In this document: one piece after another, positions 16,312 to 25,887 of the stretch
Position numbering within the stretch: position 1 is the stretch's first letter
Layout of the letters: each line of letters opens with the position of its first letter
Assembly: GCA_017883065.1 (NCBI GenBank)
Contig: JADGOG010000004.1
Span: forward strand, 1-53,958
Source of the DNA: Acidimicrobiales bacterium
GTDB taxonomy: Bacteria > Actinomycetota > Acidimicrobiia > Acidimicrobiales > RAAP-2
Direction of reading: 5' to 3'
Length of the DNA: 53,958 nt
Translations under genes and position numbers: made by a program
Notes under the pieces: model-generated
What the model saw: only the letters and a program-made list of their open reading frames with translations
Databases searched by the model: none
Told to the model about the DNA's origin: nothing

Positions 16312-17172
16312 TCACCCCACCGCCCGGGTGGTCGGTGGCCCCCGGCCCTGGCCGGTGGTGTGGAGGCCGGGGTGCCGGCCTCGTCGCAGCGCCACCAGGG
16401 CCACGACGAGCGCCACCGCCACCACCGCCACCACCGCGGCAAGCCACACCGATCCGCTGAGCGGCCACACCTTGATGACCATCCGGCCCACGATGAGGTC
16501 GCCGGGGATGGGGCCGAAGTACCGGCTGTCCGCGGAATCGGTCCGGTTGTCCCCCATCACGAAGTACTCGCCGGCCGGGACGACGAAGGGGTGGTTGAGG
16601 CTGTACGGGGCCGACAGGGGGCTGGGGATGGTCTGGGGGCGGGGCACCGGCAACCACGGTTCGGCCAGGGCCCTGCCGTCGACGGTGACCCGGCCGTCGA
16701 CGGCGCCGATGGTGTCACCGGGCAGTCCGATCACCCGCTTCACCAGGTCGGCGTAGGCCGCCTGCTCCAGTGGCGGCCGCCGGAAGACCACCACGTCCCC
16801 GCGCCCCACACCGTGGAGGTGGTAGCTCAGCTTGTCGACCACGATCCTGTCGCCGACCTGGAGCGTGGGCAGCATCGAGCCCGACGGGATGTAGAACATC
16901 TGGGCCACGTAGGTACGCACCCCCACGGCCAGCACGATGGCGATGAGCAGCACGGTCACCCACTCGATCACCCACCGGCTCCGGCGCGCCGACGACCGCG
17001 ACGGCCCGGTGGGCCCGGCCGGAGCCTGGGGCGTGGGCGGACGGTGATGGTCCGACCACAGGTCGACGGGCAGCTCGGGCACCGGGACCGGCGCGGTCGG
17101 GACAGAGATCGGTCGGGCGGCGGCGACCGCCCCGGCACCCCCGTGCGGGGCGATGTACGAGAGCGAATCCAC
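16312..17172 (-). CDS. lepB: Signal peptidase I, second of two in tandem
   Basis: This 286-residue protein has a long Pro/Ala-rich cytoplasmic N-terminus, one membrane helix (VIEWVTVLLIAIVLAVGVRTYV) and the S26 catalytic domain. The nucleophile Ser is in IPSGSMLPTLQVGDRI and the general base Lys is in DLVKRVIGLPGDTI. The downstream box is FVMGDNRTDSADSRYFGPI. Unlike its neighbour it carries an extra hydrophobic C-terminal segment (VWLAAVVAVVAVALVVALVA), a second membrane anchor. It cleaves signal peptides at the outer membrane face. GTG 17172 is the likely start. The two peptidase genes are about 35 bases apart and lie between pafA and tatB. Confidence 0.9.
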   Translation of the reverse strand: MDSLSYIAPHGGAGAVAAARPISVPTAPVPVPELPVDLWSDHHRPPTPQAPAGPTGPSRSSARRSRWVIEWVTVLLIAIVLAVGVRTYVAQMFYIPSGSMLPTLQVGDRIVVDKLSYHLHGVGRGDVVVFRRPPLEQAAYADLVKRVIGLPGDTIGAVDGRVTVDGRALAEPWLPVPRPQTIPSPLSAPYSLNHPFVVPAGEYFVMGDNRTDSADSRYFGPIPGDLIVGRMVIKVWPLSGSVWLAAVVAVVAVALVVALVALRRGRHPGLHTTGQGRGPPTTRAVG

Positions 17173-17207
17173 CAGGTGGTGAGGCTAGTGCACCGGCCCC
17201 GTGGTTC

Positions 17208-17855
17208 CTAGAGCCCCTTGATGTGCCCGAAGGGCCACACCACCGCCACCGCACGCCCGACGATCAAGGACTTGGGGATGGGCCCGAAGAAGCGGCTGTC
17301 CTCGGAGTTGGTCCGGTTGTCCCCCATCACGAAGTACTCGCCGGCCGGGATCTTCACCGGTCCGGGCAGGTTGAACCGGGGATGGGCATCCCCGGGGAGG
17401 GCGGTCGTGCAGCTGGTCGGCCCGGGGGGCAGCCACGGCTCCGAGAGCACCTTGCCGTTGATCAGGATCTGGCAGCCCTTGGAGGAGATGGTCTCCCCGG
17501 GCAGCCCGATGACCCGCTTGACCAGATCGGCGTACTGCTGGTCCTCGAGGGGCGGGCGGGCGAAGACGACGATGTCGCCCCGGTGCACGCCGTGGAAGTC
17601 GTAGCTCAGCTTGTTGACGATGATCCGGTCCCCCACCTGGAGGGTCGTGGACATGGACAGCGACGGGATGGAGAACGACTGGACCACGTAGGTGCGCAGG
17701 AGCACCGTGCACAGCAGCACCGCCATCAAGATGAGCGTCCACTCGATGACCGGCCGGTAGCTGCGACCCTTCAGCGGTGTCGGGATGGAATCGTCGTCGA
17801 CCGCAGGTTCACGAGGGGATGTCGACAGTGCGTTGCCGGGGGGTTGGCTGGTCAC
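17208..17855 (-). CDS. lepB: Signal peptidase I, first of two in tandem
   Basis: This 215-residue protein has one N-terminal membrane helix (VIEWTLILMAVLLCTVLLRT) and the complete S26 fold. The Ser nucleophile is in SIPSLSMSTTLQVGDRII; here the usual SGSM is SLSM, a change next to but not at the nucleophile. The Lys base is in DLVKRVIGLPGETI, and FVMGDNRTNSEDSRFFGPI completes the family boxes. A Cys pair (Cys in SKGCQI and PTSCTT) may form an extracellular disulfide, absent from the paralogue. It releases exported proteins from their signal peptides. Together with the neighbour it fills the place where pafB and pafC stand in mycobacteria. Confidence 0.9.
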   Translation of the reverse strand: MTSQPPGNALSTSPREPAVDDDSIPTPLKGRSYRPVIEWTLILMAVLLCTVLLRTYVVQSFSIPSLSMSTTLQVGDRIIVNKLSYDFHGVHRGDIVVFARPPLEDQQYADLVKRVIGLPGETISSKGCQILINGKVLSEPWLPPGPTSCTTALPGDAHPRFNLPGPVKIPAGEYFVMGDNRTNSEDSRFFGPIPKSLIVGRAVAVVWPFGHIKGL

Positions 17856-17927
17856 AATCCACAGGACGCTACCCCACGGGCCGTGGTCCGCCCGGTCGTG
17901 CCTGTTCCCGGACCGGGGACGCTCAGG

Positions 17928-19286
17928 TCACAGCCCGGCGATCAGCTTCTCCACCCGCTCGTCCTTGGACTTGAACGGGTCCTTGAGCAGCACGGTCCGC
18001 TGCGCCTGGTCGTTGAGCTTGAGGTGCACCCAGTCGACCGTGAAGTCCCGGCGCCGCTCCTTGGCCTTCTTCACGAACTCGCCCCGCAGTCGGGCCCGTG
18101 TGGTCTGAGGTGGCTTCGACATCGCGGTGGCGATGTCCACGTCGTCGCAGATCCGGTCCACCTGGTCATGCTTCTGCAGCCGGTAGTAGAGCCCGCGGTT
18201 GCGGTCCACGTCGTGGTACTGGAGGTCGAGCAGCGACACGTTGGGACTGTGCAGGGAGAGCGAGTGTCGATCGCGGTACCGGTCGATGAGACGGTACTTG
18301 GCCACCCAGTCGCACTCGCGGTGGAGGGACAGCGGGTCGGACTCGAGGCCCTTGAGGCAGTGCTCCCACATGTCGAGGGCGCGGTCCTCCTGAGGCGAGA
18401 GGCCCTGGCGGTCGCGGTAGCGGATCGCCCGCTGGAGGTACTCGCCCTGGATGTCCAAGGCGCTCATCTCGCGGCCGTTGGCCAGGCGGACCGGGCGTCG
18501 GCAGGTGATGTCGTGACTGATCTCGCGGATGGCCCGGATCGGGTTCTCGAGGGTGAGGTCCCGCATCACCGTCGAGGGGTCCTCGAGCATGCGCAGGACG
18601 ATGCTGGTCGCCCCGACCTTGAGGAAGGTGGCGTACTCGCTCATGTTCGAGTCGCCCACGATCACGTGGAGCCTCCGGAACTTCTCCGCATCGGCGTGCG
18701 GCTCGTCGCGGGTGTTGATGATCGGCCGGCTGCGGGTGGTGGCCGAGCTCACCCCCTCCCAGATGTGCTCGGCCCTCTGGCTCAGGCAGAACACCGCGCC
18801 GCGTGCGGTCTGGAGCACCTTGCCCGCCCCGGCATAGGCCTGTCGGCTGACCAGGAACGGGATGAGCACCTCGGTGTAGTGGGCGAAGTCGTCGCGCCGG
18901 CTGGTCAGATAGTTCTCGTGGCAGCCGTAGGAGTTGCCGGCCGAGTCGGTGTTGTTCTTGAACAGGTAGATGTCACCGCGGATCCCCTCTTCCCGCAGGC
19001 GGGCCTCGGCCCCCTCCACCAGCGACGAGAGGATCCACTCCCCCGCCTTGTCATGGGTGACCAGTTCGGCGATGTCGTCGCACTCGGGGGTGGCGTACTC
19101 GGGATGGCTCCCGACGTCGAGGTAGAGGCGCGCCCCGTTCTCGAGGAAGACGTTGGACGAGCGGCCCCAGCTGACCACCCGGCGGAACAGGTAGCGGGCC
19201 ACTTCGTCGGGGCTCAACCGCCGTTGTCCGCGCAGGGTGCAGGTGACCCCGTACTCGTTCTCCAAGCCGTAGATGCGCTTGTCCAT
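17928..19286 (-). CDS. pafA: Pup--protein ligase PafA
   Basis: This 452-residue protein, the same length as mycobacterial PafA, begins [15 protein letters not shown], where the Glu residues bind Mg-ATP. The catalytic Asp is Asp57 in [19 protein letters not shown] further conserved block is [20 protein letters not shown], and the C-terminus ends in the PafA-specific small domain ([20 protein letters not shown]). It uses ATP to phosphorylate the C-terminal Glu of Pup and joins it to lysines of target proteins. Start 19286 fits the family; an in-frame ATG three codons upstream is possible. It follows prcA after 96 bases. Confidence 0.97.
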   Translation of the reverse strand: MDKRIYGLENEYGVTCTLRGQRRLSPDEVARYLFRRVVSWGRSSNVFLENGARLYLDVGSHPEYATPECDDIAELVTHDKAGEWILSSLVEGAEARLREEGIRGDIYLFKNNTDSAGNSYGCHENYLTSRRDDFAHYTEVLIPFLVSRQAYAGAGKVLQTARGAVFCLSQRAEHIWEGVSSATTRSRPIINTRDEPHADAEKFRRLHVIVGDSNMSEYATFLKVGATSIVLRMLEDPSTVMRDLTLENPIRAIREISHDITCRRPVRLANGREMSALDIQGEYLQRAIRYRDRQGLSPQEDRALDMWEHCLKGLESDPLSLHRECDWVAKYRLIDRYRDRHSLSLHSPNVSLLDLQYHDVDRNRGLYYRLQKHDQVDRICDDVDIATAMSKPPQTTRARLRGEFVKKAKERRRDFTVDWVHLKLNDQAQRTVLLKDPFKSKDERVEKLIAGL

Positions 19287-19382
19287 TGCCCTCACGGTAC
19301 CGTGACCGGGACGCTCCCCAGCGAACCGGCACGTCAGAGGGTCGCCGGGCCGCCGAATTCCCCGACCTGGCGGCAGGCCTGG

Positions 19383-20060
19383 TCAGCCCAGCAGTGCCTG
19401 CAGTTCGTCGTCGACCAGGCGCCGGAACGTGCGCCGGCCGTTGCCATTGGTCAGCACGGCCACCTCCAGATCACCGCCGGTCAATGTCCGGTCGGGACCG
19501 GCCAGAGCATCGACCGCCGCCCGCAGTGCCTCGGCCAGGGACCACCCCTGGGTCCACCGCTCCTCGAGGCGTTCGGCGATGGCTTCGGTCTCCCCGCCCA
19601 GCACCGCGTAGCGGTCCTCGTCGGTGATCGTTCCCTCGTAGGCGATGTGGTAGAGCTGGTTGGGATGGGTGCCGGTGCCCAACTCGGCGACCAGGATCTC
19701 CACCTCCAGCGGCTTCATCTCGTGGGTGAACACCTGACCGAGGTACTGGGCGTAGAGATTGGCGAGTGAGCGTGCGTCGACATCCTCGCGGCTGTAGGCG
19801 TAGCCCTTGGTGTCGGCGTGTCGGATGCCCGACACCCGCAGCTGGTCGAACTCGTTGTACTTCCCCACCCCGGCGAAGGCGATCCGGTCGTAGATCTCAC
19901 TGATCTTGTGGAGGGTGCGCGACGGGTTGTCGGCCACGATGGCGATGCCCTGGTCGTAGACGGTGGCCACCAGCGACCGGCCCCGGGCGATGCCCTTTTG
20001 GGCGTACTCGGCCCGGTCCTTCATCACCTGCTCGGGCGCCACGTAGTACGGCATGGTCAC
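19383..20060 (-). CDS. prcA: Proteasome alpha subunit PrcA
   Basis: This 225-residue protein starts [20 protein letters not shown] and continues [20 protein letters not shown], matching mycobacterial PrcA. It forms the outer rings of the 20S core, and its N-terminal helix gates the channel. It has no catalytic Thr, as expected. The C-terminus is [21 protein letters not shown] 20060 overlaps the prcB stop (GTGA); ATG 20054 is an alternative two codons on. Co-translation with prcB supports equal subunit supply. Confidence 0.97.
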   Translation of the reverse strand: MTMPYYVAPEQVMKDRAEYAQKGIARGRSLVATVYDQGIAIVADNPSRTLHKISEIYDRIAFAGVGKYNEFDQLRVSGIRHADTKGYAYSREDVDARSLANLYAQYLGQVFTHEMKPLEVEILVAELGTGTHPNQLYHIAYEGTITDEDRYAVLGGETEAIAERLEERWTQGWSLAEALRAAVDALAGPDRTLTGGDLEVAVLTNGNGRRTFRRLVDDELQALLG

Positions 20061-20896
20061 GGCTGGCGACCCTCCGATCGGCGGCGCTCGATGAGCGAGG
20101 CGAAACGCTCTGCCACCTCGTCCTCGGGCACCGCCTCGAACCCTTCGGCGGTCACGGTGGCCACCAGCGGGTAGATGCCACGGATCAGGTCCGGGCCCCC
20201 GGTGGCCGAGTCCTCGTCGGCCGCCTCGTAGAGCGCCTCGATGGCCAACTCGACGGCCTCGTCCCGGGCCATGTCGGCCCGGTACCCGAGCTTGATGGTG
20301 GTGCGGGCGTCCCGACCACCCGATCCGGTGGCGTTGTGCTCGGTCTCCTCGTAGTGCCCGCCGGTCACGTCGTAGGTGAAGATGCGCCCGGTGCCCCGGG
20401 TCACGTCGTAGCCGGCGAACAGCGGCACCACGGCCAGGCCCTGCATGGCCAGGGGCAGGTGCTCCCTGACCATCTGGCTCAGCTGGTTGGCCTTGCCCTC
20501 GAGGCTGAGCACCACGCCCTCGACCTTCTCGTAGTGCTCGAGCTGGGTCTGGAACAGCCGCACCATCTCGACCGCAGGACCCGCCGCTCCGGCGATGGCC
20601 ACGGCCGAGTACCGGTCGGCGGGGAAGACCTTCTGCATGGCCCGGTGGGCGATGGCGTGTCCCTCGGTGGCACGGCGGTCGCCGGCCATCACGATCCCGT
20701 CGGCGAAGCGGAGTGCCACCACGGTGGTGCCGTGGCGGAACTCGGCACCCCCGGCGCTGCCGCCCGGCATGCCGCCGGAGGCAGCGCCACCCGATGGCAT
20801 GCCCATGGTCGGGTGCAGCGGGACCTGGAGTCTGCGGATCAGTCCGGCGAAGTCAGGGCCCGGGTCCTCGGTCGTCGAAAACAGCGGCAGGGTCAC
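20057..20896 (-). CDS. prcB: Proteasome beta subunit PrcB
   Basis: This 279-residue precursor has a propeptide of 56 residues rich in Gly, Ala and Ser, ending EFRHG. Thr57 opens the mature protein ([20 protein letters not shown]) and is the catalytic N-terminal nucleophile after self-cleavage. The Asp and Lys helpers of Ntn hydrolases lie in this stretch and in the following [20 protein letters not shown]. It forms the inner proteolytic rings. GTG 20896 lies five bases after the pup stop; the end overlaps prcA by four bases. Confidence 0.97.
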   Translation of the reverse strand: MTLPLFSTTEDPGPDFAGLIRRLQVPLHPTMGMPSGGAASGGMPGGSAGGAEFRHGTTVVALRFADGIVMAGDRRATEGHAIAHRAMQKVFPADRYSAVAIAGAAGPAVEMVRLFQTQLEHYEKVEGVVLSLEGKANQLSQMVREHLPLAMQGLAVVPLFAGYDVTRGTGRIFTYDVTGGHYEETEHNATGSGGRDARTTIKLGYRADMARDEAVELAIEALYEAADEDSATGGPDLIRGIYPLVATVTAEGFEAVPEDEVAERFASLIERRRSEGRQP

Positions 20897-20901
20897 CGGC
20901 G

Positions 20902-21099
20902 CTACTCGCCGCCCTTCTGGACGTAGTTGCGGACGAACTCCTCGGCGTTGTCCTCGAGCACTTCGTCGATCTCGTCGAGCAGGTCGTCGAGCTCGGCCTT
21001 GAGCTTCTCGCCGGTGGCCGAGGCCGCCGGGACGTCGTCCACCACCTCGTCGACGCGCTCGGTGGTGGTGGTCTTCTTCTTCTGTTCTCGTTCAGCCAT
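20902..21099 (-). CDS. pup: Prokaryotic ubiquitin-like protein Pup
   Basis: This 65-residue, mostly disordered protein has a basic N-terminus ([12 protein letters not shown]), the central helix region that binds the ARC/Mpa coiled coil ([20 protein letters not shown]), and the C-terminal NYVQKGGE. Because the last residue is already Glu rather than Gln, it can be ligated by PafA without prior deamidation. The gene order dop-pup-prcB-prcA is the classical one. ATG 21099 is the only sensible start. Confidence 0.97.
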   Translation of the reverse strand: MAEREQKKKTTTTERVDEVVDDVPAASATGEKLKAELDDLLDEIDEVLEDNAEEFVRNYVQKGGE

Positions 21100-21124
21100 G
21101 TCGTCCAGCCATCCCCTACTCTCC

Positions 21125-22618
21125 CTAGCTGCTCAATCGATCCAAGAGCTCTGTCGGACTCGCGCAACTGGCCAACAGCTCCTCGACGTGATCGGCCGTG
21201 CCCTTCAAGGGGTCCATCATAGGGACGCGTCGCAGGGGGTCGGTGCCGAGGTCGAAGACGAGCGAATCCCAGTTGGCGGTGACCACCGCGTGGGGCCACC
21301 GCTTGAGGCATTCGCCCCGGAACCAGGCACGGGTGCCCCGGGGTGGTTCGGTGACGGCGTCGGCCACCGACGCCTCGTCGACCAGCCGTTCGGTATCCAA
21401 GCGGGCGAACAGCGACTTGGACGGTCGCAGGTCGTGGTACTGGAGGTCGAGCGCGGCCAGGCGGTGGTCCCCCCACTCGAGGCCGTGACGGTCCCGGTAG
21501 GCCTCGATGAGCTGGAGCTTGGCCACCCAGTCGAGCTGTCGGGCCAGCGACATCGGGTCGGTCTCCAGCCCGTTGAGCACCGCCTCCCACCGCTGGAGGA
21601 CCGTCTCGCCGACCGGCTCCGCACCCATGCACTCGAGACCCCGGTCATCGGCGTACTTGCGGGCCAACGAGTACAGCTCCCACTGGATGGCCAGCGCGGT
21701 GGCCGTCGAACCGTCGGCCATCAGCAGAGGCCGGGCGAAGGTGCGGTCGAGGGCCACGTCGTGCATGGCGGTGACAGGGTCGGCCAGCACCAGATTGCGC
21801 GACCCGGAGATGTCGTCCTCGATCATGGCCAGAACCAGAGAGGTGGTCCCGACCTTCAAGAAGGTGGCCACCTCGGCCAGGTTGGCGTCGCCCACGATCA
21901 CGTGGAGCCGACGGTACCGGTGGGGATCGGCATGCGGCTCGTCGCGGGTGTTCACGATGGGTCGTTTGAGAGTCGTCTCCAGCCCCACCTGCTCCTCGAA
22001 GAACTCGGCCCGCTGGGAGAGCTGGAAGTCGACCTTGGTGCCGTCATGGATGGCGGTCTCCGCTCCCACCTTGCCGGCCCCGGCGAAGATCTGACGGGTG
22101 ACGAAGTGGGAGGTCACCCCGGAAACGATGCGGGCGAAGGGGGCCGCCCGGTCCATCAGGTAGTTCTCGTGGGCACCGTAGGAGTTGCCCTTGCCGTCCG
22201 AGTTGTTCTTGTAGATGACCAGGCGCGAGCCATCGCGGGAGGCCAGGTCGGCCGCCTCCATCGAGCGGATCAGGATCAACTCGCCCGCCCGGTCGTATCG
22301 GAGGCACTCGAGGGCGTCGCTGCACTCGGGTGTGGAGTACTCGGGATGGGCGTGGTCGACGTAGTACCGCGCCCCGTTGGTCAGGACGGTGTTGACCAGG
22401 TGGGTCTCCACCTGCGGTGGCATGGAGTCCTCGCGGGCGAACCCACGGGCGTCGTTGCCCGGCGCCTCGTCCTCGAAGTCCCAGCCGGTCTGCTGGCGCG
22501 CCACGTCGTGGGCGTACGCGTTGATCAGCACCGACGAGGCGGCGATCGGATTGGGATCCCCGTTCACCACCTGGATGCCGTACTCGGTCTCGATGCCGCA
22601 GACCTTCTGGATCGCCAT
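21125..22618 (-). CDS. dop: Depupylase/deamidase Dop
   Basis: This 497-residue protein is the PafA paralogue Dop. It has the N-terminal ATP-binding Glu motif (KVCGIETEYGIQV) and the Dop loop between about residues 40 and 77 that PafA lacks (DFEDEAPGNDARGFAREDS). The catalytic Asp88 is in NGARYYVDHAHPEYSTPEC. Dop removes Pup from substrates, and from Gln-ended Pup it would also remove the amide. Here Pup ends in Glu, so only the depupylase role should be needed. It is 25 bases upstream of pup and 25 bases downstream of the ATPase gene. Confidence 0.96.
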   Translation of the reverse strand: MAIQKVCGIETEYGIQVVNGDPNPIAASSVLINAYAHDVARQQTGWDFEDEAPGNDARGFAREDSMPPQVETHLVNTVLTNGARYYVDHAHPEYSTPECSDALECLRYDRAGELILIRSMEAADLASRDGSRLVIYKNNSDGKGNSYGAHENYLMDRAAPFARIVSGVTSHFVTRQIFAGAGKVGAETAIHDGTKVDFQLSQRAEFFEEQVGLETTLKRPIVNTRDEPHADPHRYRRLHVIVGDANLAEVATFLKVGTTSLVLAMIEDDISGSRNLVLADPVTAMHDVALDRTFARPLLMADGSTATALAIQWELYSLARKYADDRGLECMGAEPVGETVLQRWEAVLNGLETDPMSLARQLDWVAKLQLIEAYRDRHGLEWGDHRLAALDLQYHDLRPSKSLFARLDTERLVDEASVADAVTEPPRGTRAWFRGECLKRWPHAVVTANWDSLVFDLGTDPLRRVPMMDPLKGTADHVEELLASCASPTELLDRLSS

Positions 22619-22643
22619 CAGTCGACCCTATCCCGGCCCATGC

Positions 22644-24443
22644 TCAGAGATACTGACCGGTACCCACACGCTCGATGGAACGGCCACCGGTGGTCTCTTC
22701 ACGGTCGCTGATGAGCGTACGGATGTAGACGATCCGTTCCCCCTTCTTTCCGGAGATCTTCGCCCAGTCGTCGGGGTTCGTGGTGTTGGGAAGGTCTTCG
22801 TTCTCCTTGTACTCCTGGCGGATCGACTCCAGCAGGTCGGCAGTACGGATACCCCGGCCCTCCTCGGCGATGGCCCGCTTGATGGCCAGCTTCTTGGCCC
22901 GTCGGACGATGTTCTCGATCATCGCCCCCGACGAGAAGTCGCGGTAGTACAGGACTTCCTTGTCGCCGTTTTGATAGGTGACCTCGAGGAAGCGGTTCTC
23001 CTCGTCGTTGCGGTACATCTCCGAGACGGTGGTCTCGATCATCGCCTGGGTGGCCTTGGCCGGGTCTCCCCCGCCCAACGTCCGGACCTCCTCGGCGTCC
23101 AACGGGAGATCCGAGGTCAGGTAGCGGGAGAAGATCTGGGTGGCGGCCACCTCGTTGGGCCGTTCGATCCGGATCTTCACGTCCAGCCGGCCCGGGCGCA
23201 GGATGGCCGGGTCGATCAGGTCCTCGCGATTGGACGCCCCGATCACGATGACGTCCTTGAGGGTCTCCACGCCGTCGATCTCGGCCAGCAGCTGGGGGAC
23301 GATGGTCGACTCCATGTCCGAGCTGATGCCGGTGCCCCGGGTGCGGAACAGCGAGTCCATCTCATCGAAGAAGACGATGACCGGCACGCCCTCCTCCGAC
23401 TTCTCACGGGCTCGCTGGAACACGAGGCGGATCTGGCGCTCGGTCTCGCCGACGTACTTGTTGAGGAGCTCGGGGCCCTTGATGTTGAGGAAGTAGCTGC
23501 GGGTGTTGGTGTTGCCGGTGACCTCGGCCACCTTCTTGGCCAGCGAGTTGGCCACCGCCTTGGCGATCAGGGTCTTCCCGCACCCCGGAGGCCCATACAG
23601 CAGGATGCCCTTCGGTGCCGGGAGCTTGTGCTCGGTGTAGAGCTCCCGGTAGAGGTAGGGCAGTTCGACCGCGTCGGTGATGGCCTCGATCTGATCGTCC
23701 AGACCACCGACGTCGGCGTAGGTGACGTCGGGGACCTCCTCGAGCACCAGCTCCTCGACCTCGGGACGGGCCAGCTTCTCGATGAGCAACCCGGTGCGGG
23801 TCTCCATGAGGACAGAGTCACCGGCCCTCAGCTTCACACCGAGCAGGCTGTCGGACAGCTCGGCCACCCGCTCCTCGTCGGCCCGCCCGAAGACCATGGC
23901 CCGATGGCCGTCTTCGAGCACCTCCTTGAGCACCACCACTTCGCCCGACCCCTCGCCCTCGCGGGCCAGGATCACGTTGAGCGACTCGTTGAGGACCACT
24001 TCGTTCCCGCGCTGCAGCTCGTCGAGCTCGATGTCGGGATGGAGCGACACGCGCATCTTCCGCCCACCGGAGAACACGTCCACCGTGCCGTCGTCGTTGC
24101 TCCCCAGGTAGGTCCCGTAGGCGGCCGGGGGCTGGGTGAGCTTCTCCACCTCGTCACGCAGGTTGGCCACGTGCTCCTTGGCCGTCTGCAGGGTGAAGGT
24201 CAGCTTCTCGTTCTGCGAGATGGCCTGGGCCAGCTGGCCCTTGGTCTCCAGCAGCTTCTCCTCGAGGGTCTGGACCCGGCGAGGACTCTCCTGCAGCCGG
24301 CGACGGAGCAGGGTGACCTCCTCCTCGGCGGCCTGGGCCCGCACCCGCAACCCGTCGAGGTCGTCCTCGTCCAGCGCATCTGTGCCTCGGTGGTCGTCGC
24401 CCACGTCATCGAACTCAACCGTCGGAATCACCTCGTTCGCCAA
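22644..24443 (-). CDS. arc: Proteasome-activating AAA+ ATPase ARC/Mpa
   Basis: This 599-residue protein has an N-terminal coiled coil (about 30-103; [20 protein letters not shown]) that captures Pup, two OB-fold interdomains (about 105-225) and one AAA+ module. Walker A is GPPGCGKT (284-291), Walker B is VIVFFDEMD (Asp360-Asp363), and Arg fingers lie in the following helices. The C-terminus GTGQYL carries the penultimate Tyr that docks into the proteasome alpha ring. It unfolds pupylated proteins and threads them into the core. The likely start is TTG 24443; GTG 24431 is possible. Confidence 0.96.
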   Translation of the reverse strand: MANEVIPTVEFDDVGDDHRGTDALDEDDLDGLRVRAQAAEEEVTLLRRRLQESPRRVQTLEEKLLETKGQLAQAISQNEKLTFTLQTAKEHVANLRDEVEKLTQPPAAYGTYLGSNDDGTVDVFSGGRKMRVSLHPDIELDELQRGNEVVLNESLNVILAREGEGSGEVVVLKEVLEDGHRAMVFGRADEERVAELSDSLLGVKLRAGDSVLMETRTGLLIEKLARPEVEELVLEEVPDVTYADVGGLDDQIEAITDAVELPYLYRELYTEHKLPAPKGILLYGPPGCGKTLIAKAVANSLAKKVAEVTGNTNTRSYFLNIKGPELLNKYVGETERQIRLVFQRAREKSEEGVPVIVFFDEMDSLFRTRGTGISSDMESTIVPQLLAEIDGVETLKDVIVIGASNREDLIDPAILRPGRLDVKIRIERPNEVAATQIFSRYLTSDLPLDAEEVRTLGGGDPAKATQAMIETTVSEMYRNDEENRFLEVTYQNGDKEVLYYRDFSSGAMIENIVRRAKKLAIKRAIAEEGRGIRTADLLESIRQEYKENEDLPNTTNPDDWAKISGKKGERIVYIRTLISDREETTGGRSIERVGTGQYL

Positions 24444-24539
24444 CTCAGCCTATGAGGCGACCCTACACCGGCCCCCTCCCCTCCTCGGCACCATCACAGG
24501 CACCCGTCAGGCGTCCCAGTGGTGCCAGAGCGCGGTTTC

Positions 24540-24552
24540 TGACGCTGCGTCA
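24540..24552. promoter_or_regulatory. Palindrome between the ATPase and ferredoxin genes
   Basis: TGACGC and GCGTCA flank one central T in the 280-bp divergent intergenic region. It could be an operator for either gene. No clear -35/-10 pair could be assigned beside it; TACGAT at 24576-24581 is a weak -10 candidate reading toward the ferredoxin. Confidence 0.3.
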
Positions 24553-24724
24553 GTCCGGGTGTCCGGACTTCAAGATACGATGGAGGGTCGGATGTCCACG
24601 CTCCAGCCTCCTCGGGCCGGACGCGAGTCGGGCCCCGTAGTTGCGCTGAGACCAGACGCCCGGTCGAACACACCGGCATGAACCGGCCGATACGACCGGT
24701 AGAGACGTAGGAGAGACACAACTG

Positions 24725-24961
24725 ATGAAGGTCTGGATCGACCAGGATCTCTGCACCGGGGACGGCCTCTGCGAGGAGATCGCGCCTGCGGTCTTCACGC
24801 TGCTCGATGACGGTCTGGCCTATGTGAAGGACGGCAACGACGTGAAGAGCGAGCCGGGTGGTTCGGCCGGGATGGCCGCGGTACCCAGCGAGCTCGAGGA
24901 CGCAGTGGTGGAAGCCTCCGAGGAGTGCCCCGGCGAGTGCATCTTCATCGAGCAGAGCTGA
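24725..24961 (+). CDS. Small ferredoxin
   Basis: This 78-residue acidic protein begins KVWIDQDLCTGDGLCEEIAP, with Cys10 and Cys16, and ends ECPGECIFIEQS with two more Cys. The first part (Cys-x2-Asp-x2-Cys) and the ending CPGECI match single-cluster [3Fe-4S]/[4Fe-4S] ferredoxins that serve cytochromes P450 and other oxygenases. The usual middle Cys is replaced by Asp13, favouring a [3Fe-4S] cluster. TAGGAGAG precedes ATG 24725. It lies between the proteasome genes and trmI on the opposite strand; its redox partner is not in the window. Confidence 0.85.
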   Translation: MKVWIDQDLCTGDGLCEEIAPAVFTLLDDGLAYVKDGNDVKSEPGGSAGMAAVPSELEDAVVEASEECPGECIFIEQS

Positions 24962-24962
24962 C

Positions 24963-24989
24963 CGTCACCCTCTCCCTGCCCCGGTGACG
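24963..24989. terminator. Hairpin between convergent ferredoxin and trmI genes
   Basis: CGTCACC and GGTGACG pair over a 13-base loop directly after the ferredoxin stop and 20 bases before the end of trmI. It is short but well placed for both genes. Confidence 0.4.
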
Positions 24990-25009
24990 CCGCCGGCTGT
25001 CACCCTCCG

Positions 25010-25882
25010 TCATTCCTCAGCGGGCTCGTCCTGTGCCGGATCCTCGGACCCCGCGTCGGCTCGACCGGTGGTCTCGCTCTCCGGCACGCGCCGATCTTCG
25101 AAGGGGATCAGCAGCCGAGCCGTGGTGAGGAAGCCGGTGTGGCCGACCATCCGATGGTCCGGTCGCACCGAGCGGTCCTCGATGTGCCAGGTGCGGTGCA
25201 GCACCTCCAGCGTGCTGGCCATCCCGAACCCGGTCGGCTCCATGGCGGCGCGGAGCTGCGCGGTCTGGTTGATCGACGGAAGATAGGCGCACAGGATCCC
25301 ACCGGGCCGCAGGGCGACCTCGGCATGCGAAAGCACCCGCCACGGCTCGGGAAGATCAAGGAGGATCCGGTCGAGTCCTCGCTCCTCGATCCCCTCGTAG
25401 ATGTCGCGGATCTCCACTCGGTAGGGCGCCCCCTCCCCCACCATGGCCGCCACGTTGCTGCGGGCCCGTTCTGCAAAGTCCTCGCGGAGTTCGTACCCGA
25501 CCACGTCTGCACCGGCGCGCAGCAGGGCCATGGAGAGCGCCCCCGACCCCACGCCCGCCTCCAGCACCCGTGCCCCTGGGGCGATGTCGGCTTCGATCAG
25601 GATGGCGCCCAGGTCCTTGGGGTAGATGACCTGTGCCCCCCGGGGCATCTTGAGCACGGCGTCGGAGAGCGTCGGACGCACCACCAGAAACCGTCGCCCG
25701 GTACTGCCGAGGACGGTGGAACCCTCGGGACTCCCGATCAGCGAGTCGTGGTCCACGATGCCCACGTGGGTGTGGAACGAGGCCCCGGTCCGCAGGGTGA
25801 TCAGATAGCGGCGCTCCTTGGCGTCGACCAGCAGCACCCGCTCTCCGGCCTGGAGGATGCTCCGGTCCTCGTCGGACCCCAC
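25010..25882 (-). CDS. trmI: tRNA (adenine-58-N1)-methyltransferase TrmI
   Basis: This 290-residue protein has the N-terminal beta domain of TrmI (LQAGERVLLVDAKERRYLIT), the linker LKMPRGAQVIYPKDLGAIL that is diagnostic for the family, and the Rossmann methyltransferase motif LEAGVGSGALSMALLRAGAD. LDLPEPWRVL is the substrate-side motif IV. It methylates A58 in the T-loop of tRNA as a homotetramer. GTG 25882 lies six bases after the stop of the small membrane protein gene. The last 30 residues are acidic and disordered. Its place before the proteasome ATPase is as in Mycobacterium (Rv2118c). Confidence 0.93.
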   Translation of the reverse strand: MGSDEDRSILQAGERVLLVDAKERRYLITLRTGASFHTHVGIVDHDSLIGSPEGSTVLGSTGRRFLVVRPTLSDAVLKMPRGAQVIYPKDLGAILIEADIAPGARVLEAGVGSGALSMALLRAGADVVGYELREDFAERARSNVAAMVGEGAPYRVEIRDIYEGIEERGLDRILLDLPEPWRVLSHAEVALRPGGILCAYLPSINQTAQLRAAMEPTGFGMASTLEVLHRTWHIEDRSVRPDHRMVGHTGFLTTARLLIPFEDRRVPESETTGRADAGSEDPAQDEPAEE

Positions 25883-25887
25883 CGTGC

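Noticed and set aside
17223-19769. Plus-strand frame of 848 codons across signal peptidase, pafA and prcA
   Set aside because: It runs through several recognised genes on the other strand and has no protein-like pattern.
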